From Intrasporangium calvum DSM 43043 (GTDB lineage Bacteria; Actinomycetota; Actinomycetes; Actinomycetales; Dermatophilaceae), in contig NC_014830.1 in the NCBI RefSeq assembly GCF_000184685.1, forward strand, positions 310,001 through 374,000: DNA of 64,000 nucleotides. The letters run 5' to 3'. Every line of letters begins with the position of its first letter. Position 1 is the first letter of the stretch. Positions 1 through 10,131 of this stretch are shown here, one piece after another. The position numbers and the translations under genes are program-made. Under the pieces are notes generated by a model. It did not search any database. It had not been told where the DNA came from and was given only the letters and a program-made list of their open reading frames with translations.

Positions 1-1
1 G

Positions 2-739
2 TCCGGCCCGCGCACCGTCATCGTCAGCCACGGCTGGTTCGGTTCCTCCGAGGGCTGGGGGCTGTTCCCCGACTACCTCGACGGTGACGCGAACACCTAC
101 CTCTTCGCCGACCTGCGCGGCTACGGCGCGCGCAGGGACGTCGAGGGCAACCAGACCCTCGACGAGATCGCCGACGACCTCATCGCCCTCGCCGACGAGC
201 ACGGAGCGGAGCGGTTCGCCCTCCTCGGACACTCGATGAGCGGCGCCTTCATCCAGCGGGTCCTCGCACGCGTTCCCGAGCGCGTGGAGGCGCTCGTCGC
301 GCTCTCGCCGGTGAGCAGCAGCCCGTTCCCCTTCGACGACGCCGGCCGCGAGCTCTTCTGGGGCGCCGTCGACGACCGCGACAAGCGGTACGCGATCATC
401 GACTACACGACCGGCAACCGCAACTGCGCCCCCTGGGTCAACCGGATGGTCGACTTCTCGTTGGCGACGTCGACCCGCGACGCCTTCGCCAACGCCCTTG
501 AGGCCTGGGCCAACCCGGACTTCGCCGACGAGGTGCGCGGCAGCGACGCTCCGGTCCTCGTCCTCGTCGGTGAGCACGACCCCGCGCTCAGCGCGGACTA
601 CGCCCGCGCCTACTGGCTGCCGCTGTTCACCAAGGCGAAGATCGAGGTCATCCCCAACGCCGGGCACTACGCGATGTTCGAGACGCCGGTCAACCTCGCG
701 ACCCGGATCGATGACTTCCTCAAGGACGTCGGCTCCTGA
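2..739 (+). CDS. alpha/beta hydrolase (5' end outside window)
   Basis: Hydrolase of the alpha/beta fold; substrate unknown. The reading frame is open from the first bases of the window, so the start codon lies upstream. An oxyanion-hole segment SHGWFG comes first. The nucleophile elbow GHSMSG gives the catalytic Ser, the acid is the Asp of VGEHDPALS, and the His is in NAGHYAMFE near the C-terminus. The triad is complete, so the visible part is nearly the whole catalytic domain. The P450 gene starts 2 bases after the stop, so the two are probably cotranscribed. An esterase or lactonase acting next to the P450 is inference. Confidence 0.85.
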   Translation, partial: SGPRTVIVSHGWFGSSEGWGLFPDYLDGDANTYLFADLRGYGARRDVEGNQTLDEIADDLIALADEHGAERFALLGHSMSGAFIQRVLARVPERVEALVALSPVSSSPFPFDDAGRELFWGAVDDRDKRYAIIDYTTGNRNCAPWVNRMVDFSLATSTRDAFANALEAWANPDFADEVRGSDAPVLVLVGEHDPALSADYARAYWLPLFTKAKIEVIPNAGHYAMFETPVNLATRIDDFLKDVGS

Positions 740-741
740 CC

Positions 742-2076
742 GTGTCGGAGACGGCCGAGGCGACCCGGCTGCTGCACGACCCGTCCACCTATGTCGACGG
801 CGTGCCCTTCGGGGTGCTGGCCGACCTGCGCCGGGAGCACGGTGTCGTGCGGGTCGAGGAGCCGGCGCAGGTCGGCTGGCCCGAGGGGCCCGGCTACTGG
901 TTGGTGCTGCGGCATCCCGACGTGGTGCGGGTCCTCCGCGAACCGCGCACGTTCTCGTCCTGGCTCGGCGGCACGCAGATTCGTGACCCCGCGACGCCGG
1001 CGGACCTCGCCTTCGTCCGCCGGATGATGCTGAACATGGACCCGCCCGAGCACTCGCGCCTGCGCCGGATGCTGGCGAAGTCCTTCACGCCGCGGGCCGT
1101 CGCCGCCCTCGAGGGGCAGATCGGCGCCCACGCCCGGACCATCGTGGACCGGATGCTCGACGGCCCGCGTGAGTGCGACTTCGCCAAGGACGTGGCCGCG
1201 GACCTGCCCCTGCTCGCCCTCGCCGACATCCTCGGTGTGCCGCCTTCGGATCGTTGGCTCATGTTCGACTGGTCGAACCGGGTCATCGGCTGGCAGGACC
1301 CGGACTACGCGTCGAGCGCGGCGTTCACCGGCGAGGGCGGGTCCGATCTGGCGGCGGCAGCGTTGGCGGTCCGGCCGTCGCCCGGGCCGGACGGCCGGAT
1401 GCCAGATCCCCGGAGTCGCGCGGGCATGCCCGACCTCTACACGTATGCCGCTGGGCTGGGTGAGCGCAAACGCGCCGACCCCGGACACGACGTCATGTCG
1501 ATTCTCATGGCGCAGCGCGACGACTCGGCGGGTGGGGACGGGCACGTGTCTGTCGAGGAGTTCGAGAACCTCTTCTGGCTCTTCGCCGTCGCCGGCAACG
1601 AGACGCTCCGCAACGGCCTGCCGGGGGCGATGATCGGGCTGCTGGACAACCCCGATGCGCAGGAGGCGTTGCGCCGCGACCCGGCCCGGATCGCTCCCGC
1701 CGTCGACGAGCTGCTCCGGTGGTGGACTCCCGTGATGACGTTCCGCCGGACGGCGACGGTCGACACGGAGATCGCGGAGCAGCCGATCGCGGCGGGTGAC
1801 AAGGTCGTGGTGTCGTTCGCGTCGGCGAACCGCGACGAGGCTGTGTTCGCCGACCCCGACGGGCTCGACCTCGACCGCAACGCCAAGGCCCACCTGGCCT
1901 TTGGGCACGGGCCGCACTTCTGCCTCGGGGCGCACCTGGCCCGGGTGCAGATGAGTGCGCTCTTCACCGAGGTGCTGACGCGGACGTCGTGGATCCAGGC
2001 CGCGGGGGAGCCTGCCCATCTGCGCTCCAACTTCCAGCGTGGGGTGAAACGGCTGCCGGTCCGCTGGACCGCCTGA
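742..2076 (+). CDS. cytochrome P450
   Basis: Soluble bacterial cytochrome P450 monooxygenase, 444 aa, GTG start two bases after the hydrolase stop. The I-helix oxygen-activation motif is AGNET (about residue 284), the K-helix ExxR is in DELLRWW, and the heme-binding loop is FGHGPHFCLGAHLA with the Cys thiolate near residue 394. This set resembles actinobacterial P450s acting on fatty acids, terpenes or sterols, but the substrate cannot be read from sequence. One exact copy of the dispersed 15-bp motif lies in frame (1443-1457, residues about 235-239, encoding part of YAAGLG), in a variable stretch before the I-helix. No ferredoxin or reductase gene is adjacent. Confidence 0.92.
   Translation: MSETAEATRLLHDPSTYVDGVPFGVLADLRREHGVVRVEEPAQVGWPEGPGYWLVLRHPDVVRVLREPRTFSSWLGGTQIRDPATPADLAFVRRMMLNMDPPEHSRLRRMLAKSFTPRAVAALEGQIGAHARTIVDRMLDGPRECDFAKDVAADLPLLALADILGVPPSDRWLMFDWSNRVIGWQDPDYASSAAFTGEGGSDLAAAALAVRPSPGPDGRMPDPRSRAGMPDLYTYAAGLGERKRADPGHDVMSILMAQRDDSAGGDGHVSVEEFENLFWLFAVAGNETLRNGLPGAMIGLLDNPDAQEALRRDPARIAPAVDELLRWWTPVMTFRRTATVDTEIAEQPIAAGDKVVVSFASANRDEAVFADPDGLDLDRNAKAHLAFGHGPHFCLGAHLARVQMSALFTEVLTRTSWIQAAGEPAHLRSNFQRGVKRLPVRWTA
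1443..1457 (+). repeat. dispersed 15-bp motif, copy 1 (in P450 CDS)
   Basis: Exact copy of GTATGCCGCTGGGCT, in frame inside the P450 gene. See the finding on this repeat family. Confidence 0.7.
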
Positions 2077-2091
2077 GCCGCCGACACCGGC

Positions 2092-3686
2092 GAGCCGCGC
2101 TGGCAGGTCGACTCGGGCGGTCCTCAATTCCACATGCCCACCATCTCGCCCGATGCCCAGCGCGTGGCGGTGCAGCACTACGGCCCGGGCCAGACCCTCG
2201 AGCTGCGCTCGGCCGCTGACGGTGCGGTGCGGTGGAGCAAGACCCTCGAGGACCTGGGCGACCAGAGCCCCGAGGGACCCCTGGAGGACATGGCCGACGG
2301 CGTCGTCTGGCTCGATGCGTCGACGCTGGCCGTCGTGGGCGCAACCCAATGGCTCGAGCTCGACGCGGACAGCGGCGCGATCGAGAAGGCTCACCCCTTC
2401 CCCGACCAGCTGCCCTTCATCACCGAGGTCCGCGACTTCGGGGGTGGCCGGTTCGGGGTGTCCGTCGAAGGAGACCAGACGCTCGTCATCGACCGGAGCC
2501 GGCCGACTGACGGAGGACAGCGGATCGACGGTTACCTTTTCGGTCATCCCGGCACGGGCCGAGCGGTCACCGTGGTCGAGCACAAGGCTGACAACACCAT
2601 GGCGCTGACTCCGCTGCGCTCCACCCGGGACCCACGGCCCGCAGGCGGGTCCGTGACCGTCGACGGCTTCGCCCCCTGGGTCAGCTTCACCCGGGACGGC
2701 GCGCAGCTCGTCGTCTGCGTGGAGAACCGGGTGGAGCTTCGAGATGCCCGGACCGGAGCCCTTCGACGAACGTTCGTCGGGCACAGCGGCTCGGTGATGC
2801 AGGCGCGCGTCGCCGGGTCGGCACGACCTGGTCTGGACGGCAGGGCGGGACGGCGCGACCGCTTCGGCGAGCTTCCCCTGGGTGAGTGCCCGGGCGACTG
2901 CCAAGTGGCAGCCACGGCGATGAGCCCCGACGGTGCGACCGCCTACGGCTCCGTCGAGTACATCGTCGACATGGGCCCGGGCGACCGGGGCGTCGTCGTC
3001 GCCTGGGACGCGGCCACGGGTGAACGCAGGGCGACGTGGCCGACGCCCTGGCCGGCCTACAGCATCTCCGTGACCCTCTCAGGACGCACGGCGCTCCTCA
3101 ACGGCCGGTGGGGCTGGGGCCTCATGGACCTGTCCTCGGGCGCGCTGGTGTGGTGAGTCGTGACGACGGCCTGCACCTGGTCGACCTGCGAGACGGTCGG
3201 GTCGTGACGACCAGGACGAGCGACGACCTGGCGGCGTCGTTCACGTGGACGGCCGACGGGCGGACCTTGGTGGCGGGCACGATGGGGGGCCGGGTCCACT
3301 TCGTCGACCCGAGCACACTCGCCGACCGTGCTCCCTCGCGTCTCGTCGTCGGCGGGTTCGTCATCGACCTCGCGACGAGTCCCGACGGGAAGCTCATCGC
3401 CAGCCTCGGCACCGACGGCGACGTCATGCTGTGGGACCCCGCGACGATGCGCCCCTATGGCAGGCCCGTGACCGGGATGCGGTTGTGGGGCCTGTTGTCC
3501 TTCTCCTCCGACAGCGACACCGTGCGGGTCCTCTTCGAGAACGGCACCCGGACCGACATCGACGTCGACCCGGACGACTGGGTCCGGGCCGGATGCAGGG
3601 TCTGGGGCCGCGACCTGAGCGCCGAGGAGTCGGCCGTCATCCGCCCCGGCCAGCCGCCTCGCTCCACCTGCGCGGGCCTCATCTGA
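2092..3686 (+). pseudogene. WD40-repeat remnant of an nSTAND-type protein
   Basis: Beta-propeller protein that has lost its 5' part and its frame. Propeller-like sequence is already under way before the first ATG (2134), just after the P450 stop. Repeats such as ISPDAQRVAV and FTRDGAQLVV follow. The sensible frame is lost between about 2820 and 2875, returns at AMSPDGATAYG, then shifts at about 3150 into the frame ending at 3686. That tail has PDGKLIASLGTDGDVMLWD and a terminal block WVRAGCRVWGRDLSAEE. The block matches the conserved C-terminal tail of actinobacterial nSTAND/BTAD-WD40 regulators. N-terminal effector and ATPase domains are absent. Probably non-functional. Confidence 0.7.
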
Positions 3687-3795
3687 CCGGAGCCACCTTC
3701 AACACGCGTGACCACCGTCGAGCCCCGGCCGCGACCGCGTCGGACGCGAATCCCCCGTCCCGGCCACCGCGCTCGCCGAGCGAACGGTGGGAGCG

Positions 3796-3810
3796 AGCCC
3801 AGCGGCATAC
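3796..3810 (-). repeat. dispersed 15-bp motif, copy 2
   Basis: Exact reverse-strand copy of GTATGCCGCTGGGCT in the gap between the WD40 remnant and the small gene ending at 3880. Confidence 0.7.
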
Positions 3811-3879
3811 GGCATCGGCTGGTCGGCACACGGAGTCGCCGGCCGCCCCCCGGCCAGCCGGCGCCTCCGCCCCCCACCC

Positions 3880-4170
3880 TCAGTCGTGCTGCTCGGTGTA
3901 CTCCACCGCCGACTGGACGTCGGTCAGGTGGAACGGGTCGTGGGTCGTACCGACCTCGACGCCGCAGTGCGAGATGTTGACGTAGACCGTGGCCCGGAAG
4001 GTCGGCTCCATCTCGTCCGTGTAGCCGGCGTGCGTCGCCGTGCCCGCCTGGTCGAGGCCCTCGTGCACCGCGTGGACCGCGCCAACCCTCGGGCGGCCGG
4101 TGTGGCCGCCTCCGAGACGAGGGTCACGCGCCGTGGTAGCGGTTGGGTCGCGGTTCGGTCGCGACCCCAC
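3880..4170 (-). CDS. small hypothetical protein
   Basis: Not recognised. At most 96 aa; an internal ATG at 4011 would give 43 aa. The C-terminal half ([15 protein letters not shown] and onward) has strong G/C third-position bias and a sensible residue mix, whereas the first residues of the longest frame look like non-coding sequence. It lies 15 bases after the stop of the upstream same-strand gene (4186-4905) and could be its operon partner or a gene remnant. Confidence 0.45.
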   Translation of the reverse strand: MGSRPNRDPTATTARDPRLGGGHTGRPRVGAVHAVHEGLDQAGTATHAGYTDEMEPTFRATVYVNISHCGVEVGTTHDPFHLTDVQSAVEYTEQHD

Positions 4171-4185
4171 CGCTGGCCGAAGCCG

Positions 4186-4905
4186 TCAGTGGGCGGCCTG
4201 CGAGCGGACTTCCTGCATCGCCATCGGCAGGGCCGCGGTCGTTCGGCTGGCAGCCTGCTCGGCCGCGACCGCCTTGGTGTCGTCGATGGCCTGCCGCAGC
4301 AGTCGGACGAGGTCGGCCGACGGGTCGTCGACGCAGGCCCGGGCGATGCCGTTGACGGCCAGGGCCACGACCTTCGCGGCCGCTTCAGCGCGCAGGTCCC
4401 GCGTGCCCACCCGACGGACGAAGTCGTGGGCCCACTTCTCGGCGCCCGGGACGGCGGCGAGGGCGGCCGTGGTCTCCGGTGTGAGCTCGTCGGGGTCGCG
4501 GCCCGCGAGGTCGTTGAGGTGCCGCTCGGCACCCATCACGGCGAGCGCCATGATGTTCTGCCGCTCGGCCGAGGCGATGGGCAGCGCGGCCAGGGCCGCC
4601 CGTCGCATCAGCAGGGGTGCCACCCGCCGGTCGTCGGGGTTGAGCCCGACGACCTCCGGGATCATCACGGCGAGCTCCTGCCGTCGGACGTCGCCGAGGG
4701 CGTCGTTGACGCAGCGGGCCAAGGAGGCGAGGACGGCATGGGTGCACTTGGGGTGGTCGCTCCACCGTTCGCCCGCCAGGTAGGAGGCCATCTCCATGAA
4801 GCAGGCGCCCTTGCGGGGGTTCCGATGGCGGCCACGGGAGAGGACCGGCACTCCGTCCGGCACGGTGTCGAGCGGCTGGGGCGTGGCGGCTGGTCGACCG
4901 AACAT
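4186..4905 (-). CDS. conserved actinobacterial hypothetical protein
   Basis: 239 aa, start ATG at 4905 with an AGGGA ribosome site just upstream. Function unknown. The N-terminal part holds [21 protein letters not shown] with H, C and W residues (WSDHPKCTH), followed by an alanine-rich all-helical body and repeated [13 protein letters not shown] segments. I recognise the [15 protein letters not shown] type of opening from actinobacterial hypothetical proteins but know no assigned role. No signal peptide or membrane segment. Confidence 0.75.
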   Translation of the reverse strand: MFGRPAATPQPLDTVPDGVPVLSRGRHRNPRKGACFMEMASYLAGERWSDHPKCTHAVLASLARCVNDALGDVRRQELAVMIPEVVGLNPDDRRVAPLLMRRAALAALPIASAERQNIMALAVMGAERHLNDLAGRDPDELTPETTAALAAVPGAEKWAHDFVRRVGTRDLRAEAAAKVVALAVNGIARACVDDPSADLVRLLRQAIDDTKAVAAEQAASRTTAALPMAMQEVRSQAAH

Positions 4906-5016
4906 GTTGGCTCCCTGGTGTGCGGTGCGCTGACCTCTACCCAGCATGCGCGCAGTGACACCCGCGTGACCAGACCTTTGGCGGATTCGGAGGAGCGCCT
5001 GCGTCAGGCGCCCAGC

Positions 5017-6273
5017 TCAGCGGGCAGTCCGTATGCCGCTGGGCTCAGTTCCCGTGCCGAGCTCGCGGTCGAGCCGGGCGAGCTGGGCGGTCACGAGGGG
5101 CCGGAGCGGGGATCGGGTGCCGAGAGCGCTCAGCTGGGCCTGCCACATCTCGTAGTCGTCGGCGCCCCAGGACGACCGTGTCCAGGTGGACATGAGGTCC
5201 GCCTCCCGGCTGGCAAGGACGGCCCTGCGGACCGACCCCGCGAGGCCGTCCCGCAGTCGCGACACGCCGGGGGCCGCGGACCGGGGCAGGAGGGGGCCGC
5301 GGTAGGCGCGGAGGGCCTGCCCGATGGCTCCCGCCGCGAGGTGAGACTCCACGGCGAGCCAGTCGGAGGAGACGTCCGCCACGAGCCGGTACGGACGCGA
5401 CGCGAGGAGCTCGTCGCCGAGCAGCGACCTGAGCCGGCCGAGCTCGACGCGAAGCGTGGACGGGCTCACGTCGTCCTCGTAGAGCAGGACGGCGAGCTCG
5501 TCCCCGGACAGGCCGCGCGGGGCGGCCGCGAGGAGCAGGAGGATCTCGCTGTGCCTCCGGCTGAGGCGCAGGGTGCTCTGGCGGCCGTGTCCGTCGTCGA
5601 CGCGGAGCAGCGCCTCGTCCCGCCCGAGGACCTCGAGCATCGCGCCCAGCCCGGGCCGCTGCCGCTCGGTCCCGGAACCACCGGGGCGGGACCGGACGAG
5701 CAGCTCCCGGGCCAGCTCTGCCTCCGCCATCCGGGCGGCGGCTCGCACCATGGCCATCGTCTGGGGGACGACGAGCTCGTCGGCGCAGGTGATGTCGAGG
5801 ACGCCCAGCAGCGACTGGTCGCTCGGGTCGTGGATCGGCGTGGCGGCGCAGCTCCAGCGCTGGACCGAGCGACGGAAGTGCTCTGCCCCGATGATCCTGA
5901 CCGGCGCGTCGAGACGCAGGGCCATTCCCGGGGCGTTGGTGCCGGCCACGCGCTCGTCCCAGTTCGAACCCTCGACGAAGCCGATCGCCTCGGCCCGTCG
6001 GAGCACGCTCGGCGTCCCGCAGACCCAGAGCAGCTGGCCGGCCGCGTCGGACACTGCCATGATCGCGTCGCAGTCGCGGGCCGCCTGGCCGAGCACGTCG
6101 TCGAGGGCGGGGAACACAGCCGCGAGCGGGTGGGCCTCGCGGTGGTCGTGCAGGACATCGGCCGCCAGGGTGATCGGTGCGTCGACGGTGTCCGCCTGCA
6201 CCCCGGCCGCGGCGGAGCGCACCCAGGACTCGGCGACCTGGGCGCGAACCCCGCGGTCCCGGTACGGCTGCAT
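5017..6273 (-). CDS. GAF-domain transcriptional regulator with C-terminal winged helix
   Basis: Probable regulator of the divergent aldehyde dehydrogenase gene; 418 aa from ATG 6273 (AGGGA about 7 bases upstream; an ATG at 6279 is also possible). The first 200 residues resemble the AcoR-type sensor region: [13 protein letters not shown], a GAF domain with [19 protein letters not shown], and [19 protein letters not shown]. There is no AAA+ or Fis domain. Instead residues about 270-350 form an OmpR/SARP-like winged helix ([31 protein letters not shown]). The last residues (EPSGIR) are encoded by a copy of the dispersed 15-bp motif, so the C-terminus was probably created or extended by that repeat. 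Confidence 0.85.
   Translation of the reverse strand: MQPYRDRGVRAQVAESWVRSAAAGVQADTVDAPITLAADVLHDHREAHPLAAVFPALDDVLGQAARDCDAIMAVSDAAGQLLWVCGTPSVLRRAEAIGFVEGSNWDERVAGTNAPGMALRLDAPVRIIGAEHFRRSVQRWSCAATPIHDPSDQSLLGVLDITCADELVVPQTMAMVRAAARMAEAELARELLVRSRPGGSGTERQRPGLGAMLEVLGRDEALLRVDDGHGRQSTLRLSRRHSEILLLLAAAPRGLSGDELAVLLYEDDVSPSTLRVELGRLRSLLGDELLASRPYRLVADVSSDWLAVESHLAAGAIGQALRAYRGPLLPRSAAPGVSRLRDGLAGSVRRAVLASREADLMSTWTRSSWGADDYEMWQAQLSALGTRSPLRPLVTAQLARLDRELGTGTEPSGIRTAR
5031..5045 (+). repeat. dispersed 15-bp motif, copy 3 (C-terminus of regulator)
   Basis: Exact GTATGCCGCTGGGCT overlapping the last codons of the GAF regulator, 14 bases before its stop codon on the minus strand. Confidence 0.7.
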
Positions 6274-6332
6274 TGCCATGTCCCTGATTGGACCCCACGG
6301 GAGTCCTCCCGGCAAGGAAACGGCCGAAACTC

Positions 6333-6351
6333 GATGCAACGTGGATGCAAC
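6333..6351 (+). promoter_or_regulatory. direct repeat GATGCAAC x2, candidate operator
   Basis: Two GATGCAAC copies start 11 bases apart (6333-6340, 6344-6351), one helical turn, between the divergent regulator and aldehyde dehydrogenase starts. This fits binding by a winged-helix regulator to same-face direct repeats. The link to the adjacent regulator is inference. Confidence 0.4.
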
Positions 6352-6438
6352 CTCGTGCTGCCTAGCGTCACGCCAATGCCCGGTGAAGGTCACTCCGGTC
6401 CCTCACCGGGCCACCACCAAGGACGTTGGGAGAACACC

Positions 6439-7962
<1,524 letters not shown>

Positions 7963-7966
7963 GCCG

Positions 7967-8425
7967 ATGGACGAGACCCGGCTGAGCCGGGTCGAGCTGA
8001 CGCGTGAGGCGGCGGACCTGCTCCGCCGCCTCACCGCGCGGCACGGCCCGCTGATGTTCCACCAGTCCGGTGGCTGCTGTGACGGCAGCGCGCCCATGTG
8101 CTACCCGGCAAACGAGTTCCTCACCAGCGACGCGGACGTGCTCCTCGCGGCGCTGGTCGTTCCCGACGTTCAGGACGCCGTACCGTTCTGGATGTCGCGG
8201 GTGCAGTACGAGTACTGGAAGCACACCCACCTTACGGTCGATGTCGTTCCCGGCCGGGGCAGCGGCTTCTCGGTCGAGGCCCCCGAGGGGGTCCGGTTCC
8301 TCATCCGCTCGCGGCTCCTCACGGACGCAGAGGCCGAGGCCTGGGGCATCCAGCCGCCCTCGCTGCTCGGGCCCGAAGCCCTCTTCGGTCCCCCTGGGGC
8401 GGCACCCCCGGGACTACGTCACTGA
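7967..8425 (+). CDS. DUF779 protein
   Basis: 152 aa DUF779 protein, a family found beside acetaldehyde/alcohol dehydrogenases. Its exact role is unknown. Conserved features are FHQSGGCCDGSAPMCYP (a Cys-rich cluster that could bind metal) and the aromatic block PFWMSRVQYEYWKHTHL. It starts 4 bases after the aldehyde dehydrogenase stop and is surely cotranscribed. The stop codon lies inside the first unit of the 30-bp tandem array, so the last residues may be shaped by that repeat. Confidence 0.88.
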   Translation: MDETRLSRVELTREAADLLRRLTARHGPLMFHQSGGCCDGSAPMCYPANEFLTSDADVLLAALVVPDVQDAVPFWMSRVQYEYWKHTHLTVDVVPGRGSGFSVEAPEGVRFLIRSRLLTDAEAEAWGIQPPSLLGPEALFGPPGAAPPGLRH

Positions 8426-8540
8426 CCCCCCACGCGAGTCAGTGGGTACCACTGACCCCCCACGCGAGTCAGTGGGTACCACTGACCCCCCACGCGAGTC
8501 AGTGGGTACCACTGACCCCCCACGCGAGTCAGTGACGTAG
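8413..8540. repeat. four-copy 30-bp tandem array of palindromic units
   Basis: Units begin at 8421, 8451, 8481 and 8511 with a perfect 30-base period. Internal units carry 8-base inverted arms (CCACTGAC and GTCAGTGG) around a C-rich loop. The array is enclosed by a perfect 13-base inverted repeat: CTACGTCACTGAC at 8413-8425 and GTCAGTGACGTAG at 8528-8540. It sits between the convergent DUF779 and slipin genes, where a bidirectional terminator would be expected. Confidence 0.9.
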
Positions 8541-8639
8541 TCACGGCGGACGAGGAATCCCGGATGCCGCTGGGCCGGCTCCTGGTCTCGCGCGCGGTTC
8601 TCCTGGCGCGCGGTTGCCGCCAAGAGTCGGCTGCGACAA

Positions 8640-9437
8640 CTAACTGCTGGCAGGCGGGTTCGCCGGCGGGTTTGCCGGCGGCGGAGCGAGCCGGTTGAGA
8701 AGCGGCCCCACGATGTCCATGGGCAACGGAAAGACCACTGTGGAGTTCTGGTCGGCCCCGAGCTCCAGCAGCGTCTGCAGGTAGCGCAGCTGCAGCGACG
8801 CGGGGCTCTGCGACAGCACGTCAGCGGCCTGCTTCAACTCACCGGACGCCTGAAGCTCGCCCCGGGCGTTGATCACCTTGGCGCGCCGCTCGCGTTCGGC
8901 CTCGGCCTCACGAGCCATGGCCCGCTGCATCTGCTCGGGGATCTCGACGTCCTTGATCTCGACGACGGAAACATCGACGCCCCACGGCTTGGTCTGCAGC
9001 TCGATGATCTCGCGCAGGTCGCGGTTGAGGTCGTCGCGGTGGGCGAGCAGCGTGTCCAGGTCGGCGCGGCCGAGCACCGAGCGCAGCGTCGTCTGGGCGA
9101 TCTGCGAGGTGGCGACCGCATAGTTCTCCACCTGCATCACGGCGGCCTCGGGGTCGACCACGTTGAACAGGACGACAGCATTGACGCGCGCCGGGACGTT
9201 GTCCTTGGTGATGACCTCCTGCGGCGGGATCGTCAGGGTCACGACGCGCAGGTCGACGCGTTGGAGGCGGAACACGCCGGGAACGAGCAGGTGAAGTCCG
9301 GGCTGGTAGAGCGGCCGGAGCTTGCCGAGCCGGAAGACGACGCCTCGCTCGTACTGTGGGATGACCCGGAGCGACGTCGCGATGACCGCGGCGACGATGA
9401 CCAGGACTGCGAGGACAGGGGCGATGAAGCCGGGCAT
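8640..9437 (-). CDS. slipin (stomatin/SPFH-domain membrane protein)
   Basis: 265 aa membrane-scaffold protein of the SPFH superfamily. One N-terminal membrane helix (residues about 5-24) is followed by the SPFH/PHB domain with RVIPQYERGVVFRLGK and TKDNVPARVNAVV, then a charged helical stretch (AMAREAEAERERRAKV), as in stomatin/slipin proteins. The C-terminus is a Pro/Asn/Ala repeat tail (PPANPPANPPASS). No NfeD partner is adjacent, and the client is unknown. It ends facing the 30-bp array and starts just downstream of the norB-associated gene. Confidence 0.92.
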   Translation of the reverse strand: MPGFIAPVLAVLVIVAAVIATSLRVIPQYERGVVFRLGKLRPLYQPGLHLLVPGVFRLQRVDLRVVTLTIPPQEVITKDNVPARVNAVVLFNVVDPEAAVMQVENYAVATSQIAQTTLRSVLGRADLDTLLAHRDDLNRDLREIIELQTKPWGVDVSVVEIKDVEIPEQMQRAMAREAEAERERRAKVINARGELQASGELKQAADVLSQSPASLQLRYLQTLLELGADQNSTVVFPLPMDIVGPLLNRLAPPPANPPANPPASS

Positions 9438-9442
9438 TCAGT

Positions 9443-10123
9443 TCACTTCCGTGTCTTGGGGTCAGGCAGGTCGACGCGACGCCGGTCGCTCGCCCACCGG
9501 GTCTGGTAGCGGTCGAGCAGGTGGTCGAGCGGGGCCACGGCGGCATCAGCGGTCGGCTCGGGCATTCCGGGGGCGTCGCTGGAGGCGTCGCTGCGCAGGT
9601 GCTGAGGGAAGTTGGTGGGTGCGTTCCACAGGTGCTGGGCCAAGGGCACACCGGCGATGATCCCGACCGCGACCGTCGTCACGAGGACGATGACGTCGCC
9701 GGCCCCGTGGGCGCCGAGGAGCATCGCGGTCGGCATGAAGACTGCGACGGACGCCACGGCGAGAGCGATCCCGCGGTGGAAGCGGCCCGCCTCGGAGTGC
9801 GGCCACGGGTCGACCTGGCGGGTCAGCTCCCGAGGGCCGGGCGTGGGCGAGCACTCGGTCTTGACGGGGCAGCGCCCGCAGATCGCGTGCTGGCCCTCGT
9901 AGCGGATCACCCGCTTGTCGGGGTCGAAGGACGCGGGCCAGAGCCACTGGTCCTGGTGGCACTTCCAGGCGTCCTGGTCCTCGTGGTAGATGAAGTTCCC
10001 CGTCCGCCACCGCGCCGACCGTTCAGCGGATCGCGCCCCCATGCGGTCGAAGAGCCAGGCGACGACGAGGAGGACGGCAGAGTACCCACTGACGAGCAGC
10101 ACGGTGACGGACGGGGTTCGCAT
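9443..10123 (-). CDS. membrane protein with Cys motif, downstream of norB
   Basis: 226 aa from ATG 10123. One N-terminal helix (VTVLLVSGYSAVLLVVAWLF), then a soluble part with WKCHQDQW and HAICGRCPVKTEC, then two helices around residues 130-180 and a polar tail. The four Cys and neighbouring His could bind iron-sulfur, heme or zinc. I do not know an assigned function. It begins 9 bases after the norB stop, so a role in nitric oxide reductase assembly or electron supply is plausible but inferred only from position. Confidence 0.75.
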   Translation of the reverse strand: MRTPSVTVLLVSGYSAVLLVVAWLFDRMGARSAERSARWRTGNFIYHEDQDAWKCHQDQWLWPASFDPDKRVIRYEGQHAICGRCPVKTECSPTPGPRELTRQVDPWPHSEAGRFHRGIALAVASVAVFMPTAMLLGAHGAGDVIVLVTTVAVGIIAGVPLAQHLWNAPTNFPQHLRSDASSDAPGMPEPTADAAVAPLDHLLDRYQTRWASDRRRVDLPDPKTRK

Positions 10124-10131
10124 GGTGGTGC

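Noticed and set aside
667-2904. 745-residue minus-strand frame across the P450 gene
   Set aside because: Antisense artefact; the plus strand has complete P450 motifs.
3787-6438. Long open plus-strand frame continuous with the aldehyde dehydrogenase (1391 residues)
   Set aside because: The part before ATG 6439 is antisense to two better minus-strand genes and has Arg/Gly/Pro-rich non-protein composition.
8421-8536. CRISPR-like array
   Set aside because: Units are joined head to tail with no spacers and no cas genes nearby; it is a simple tandem repeat.
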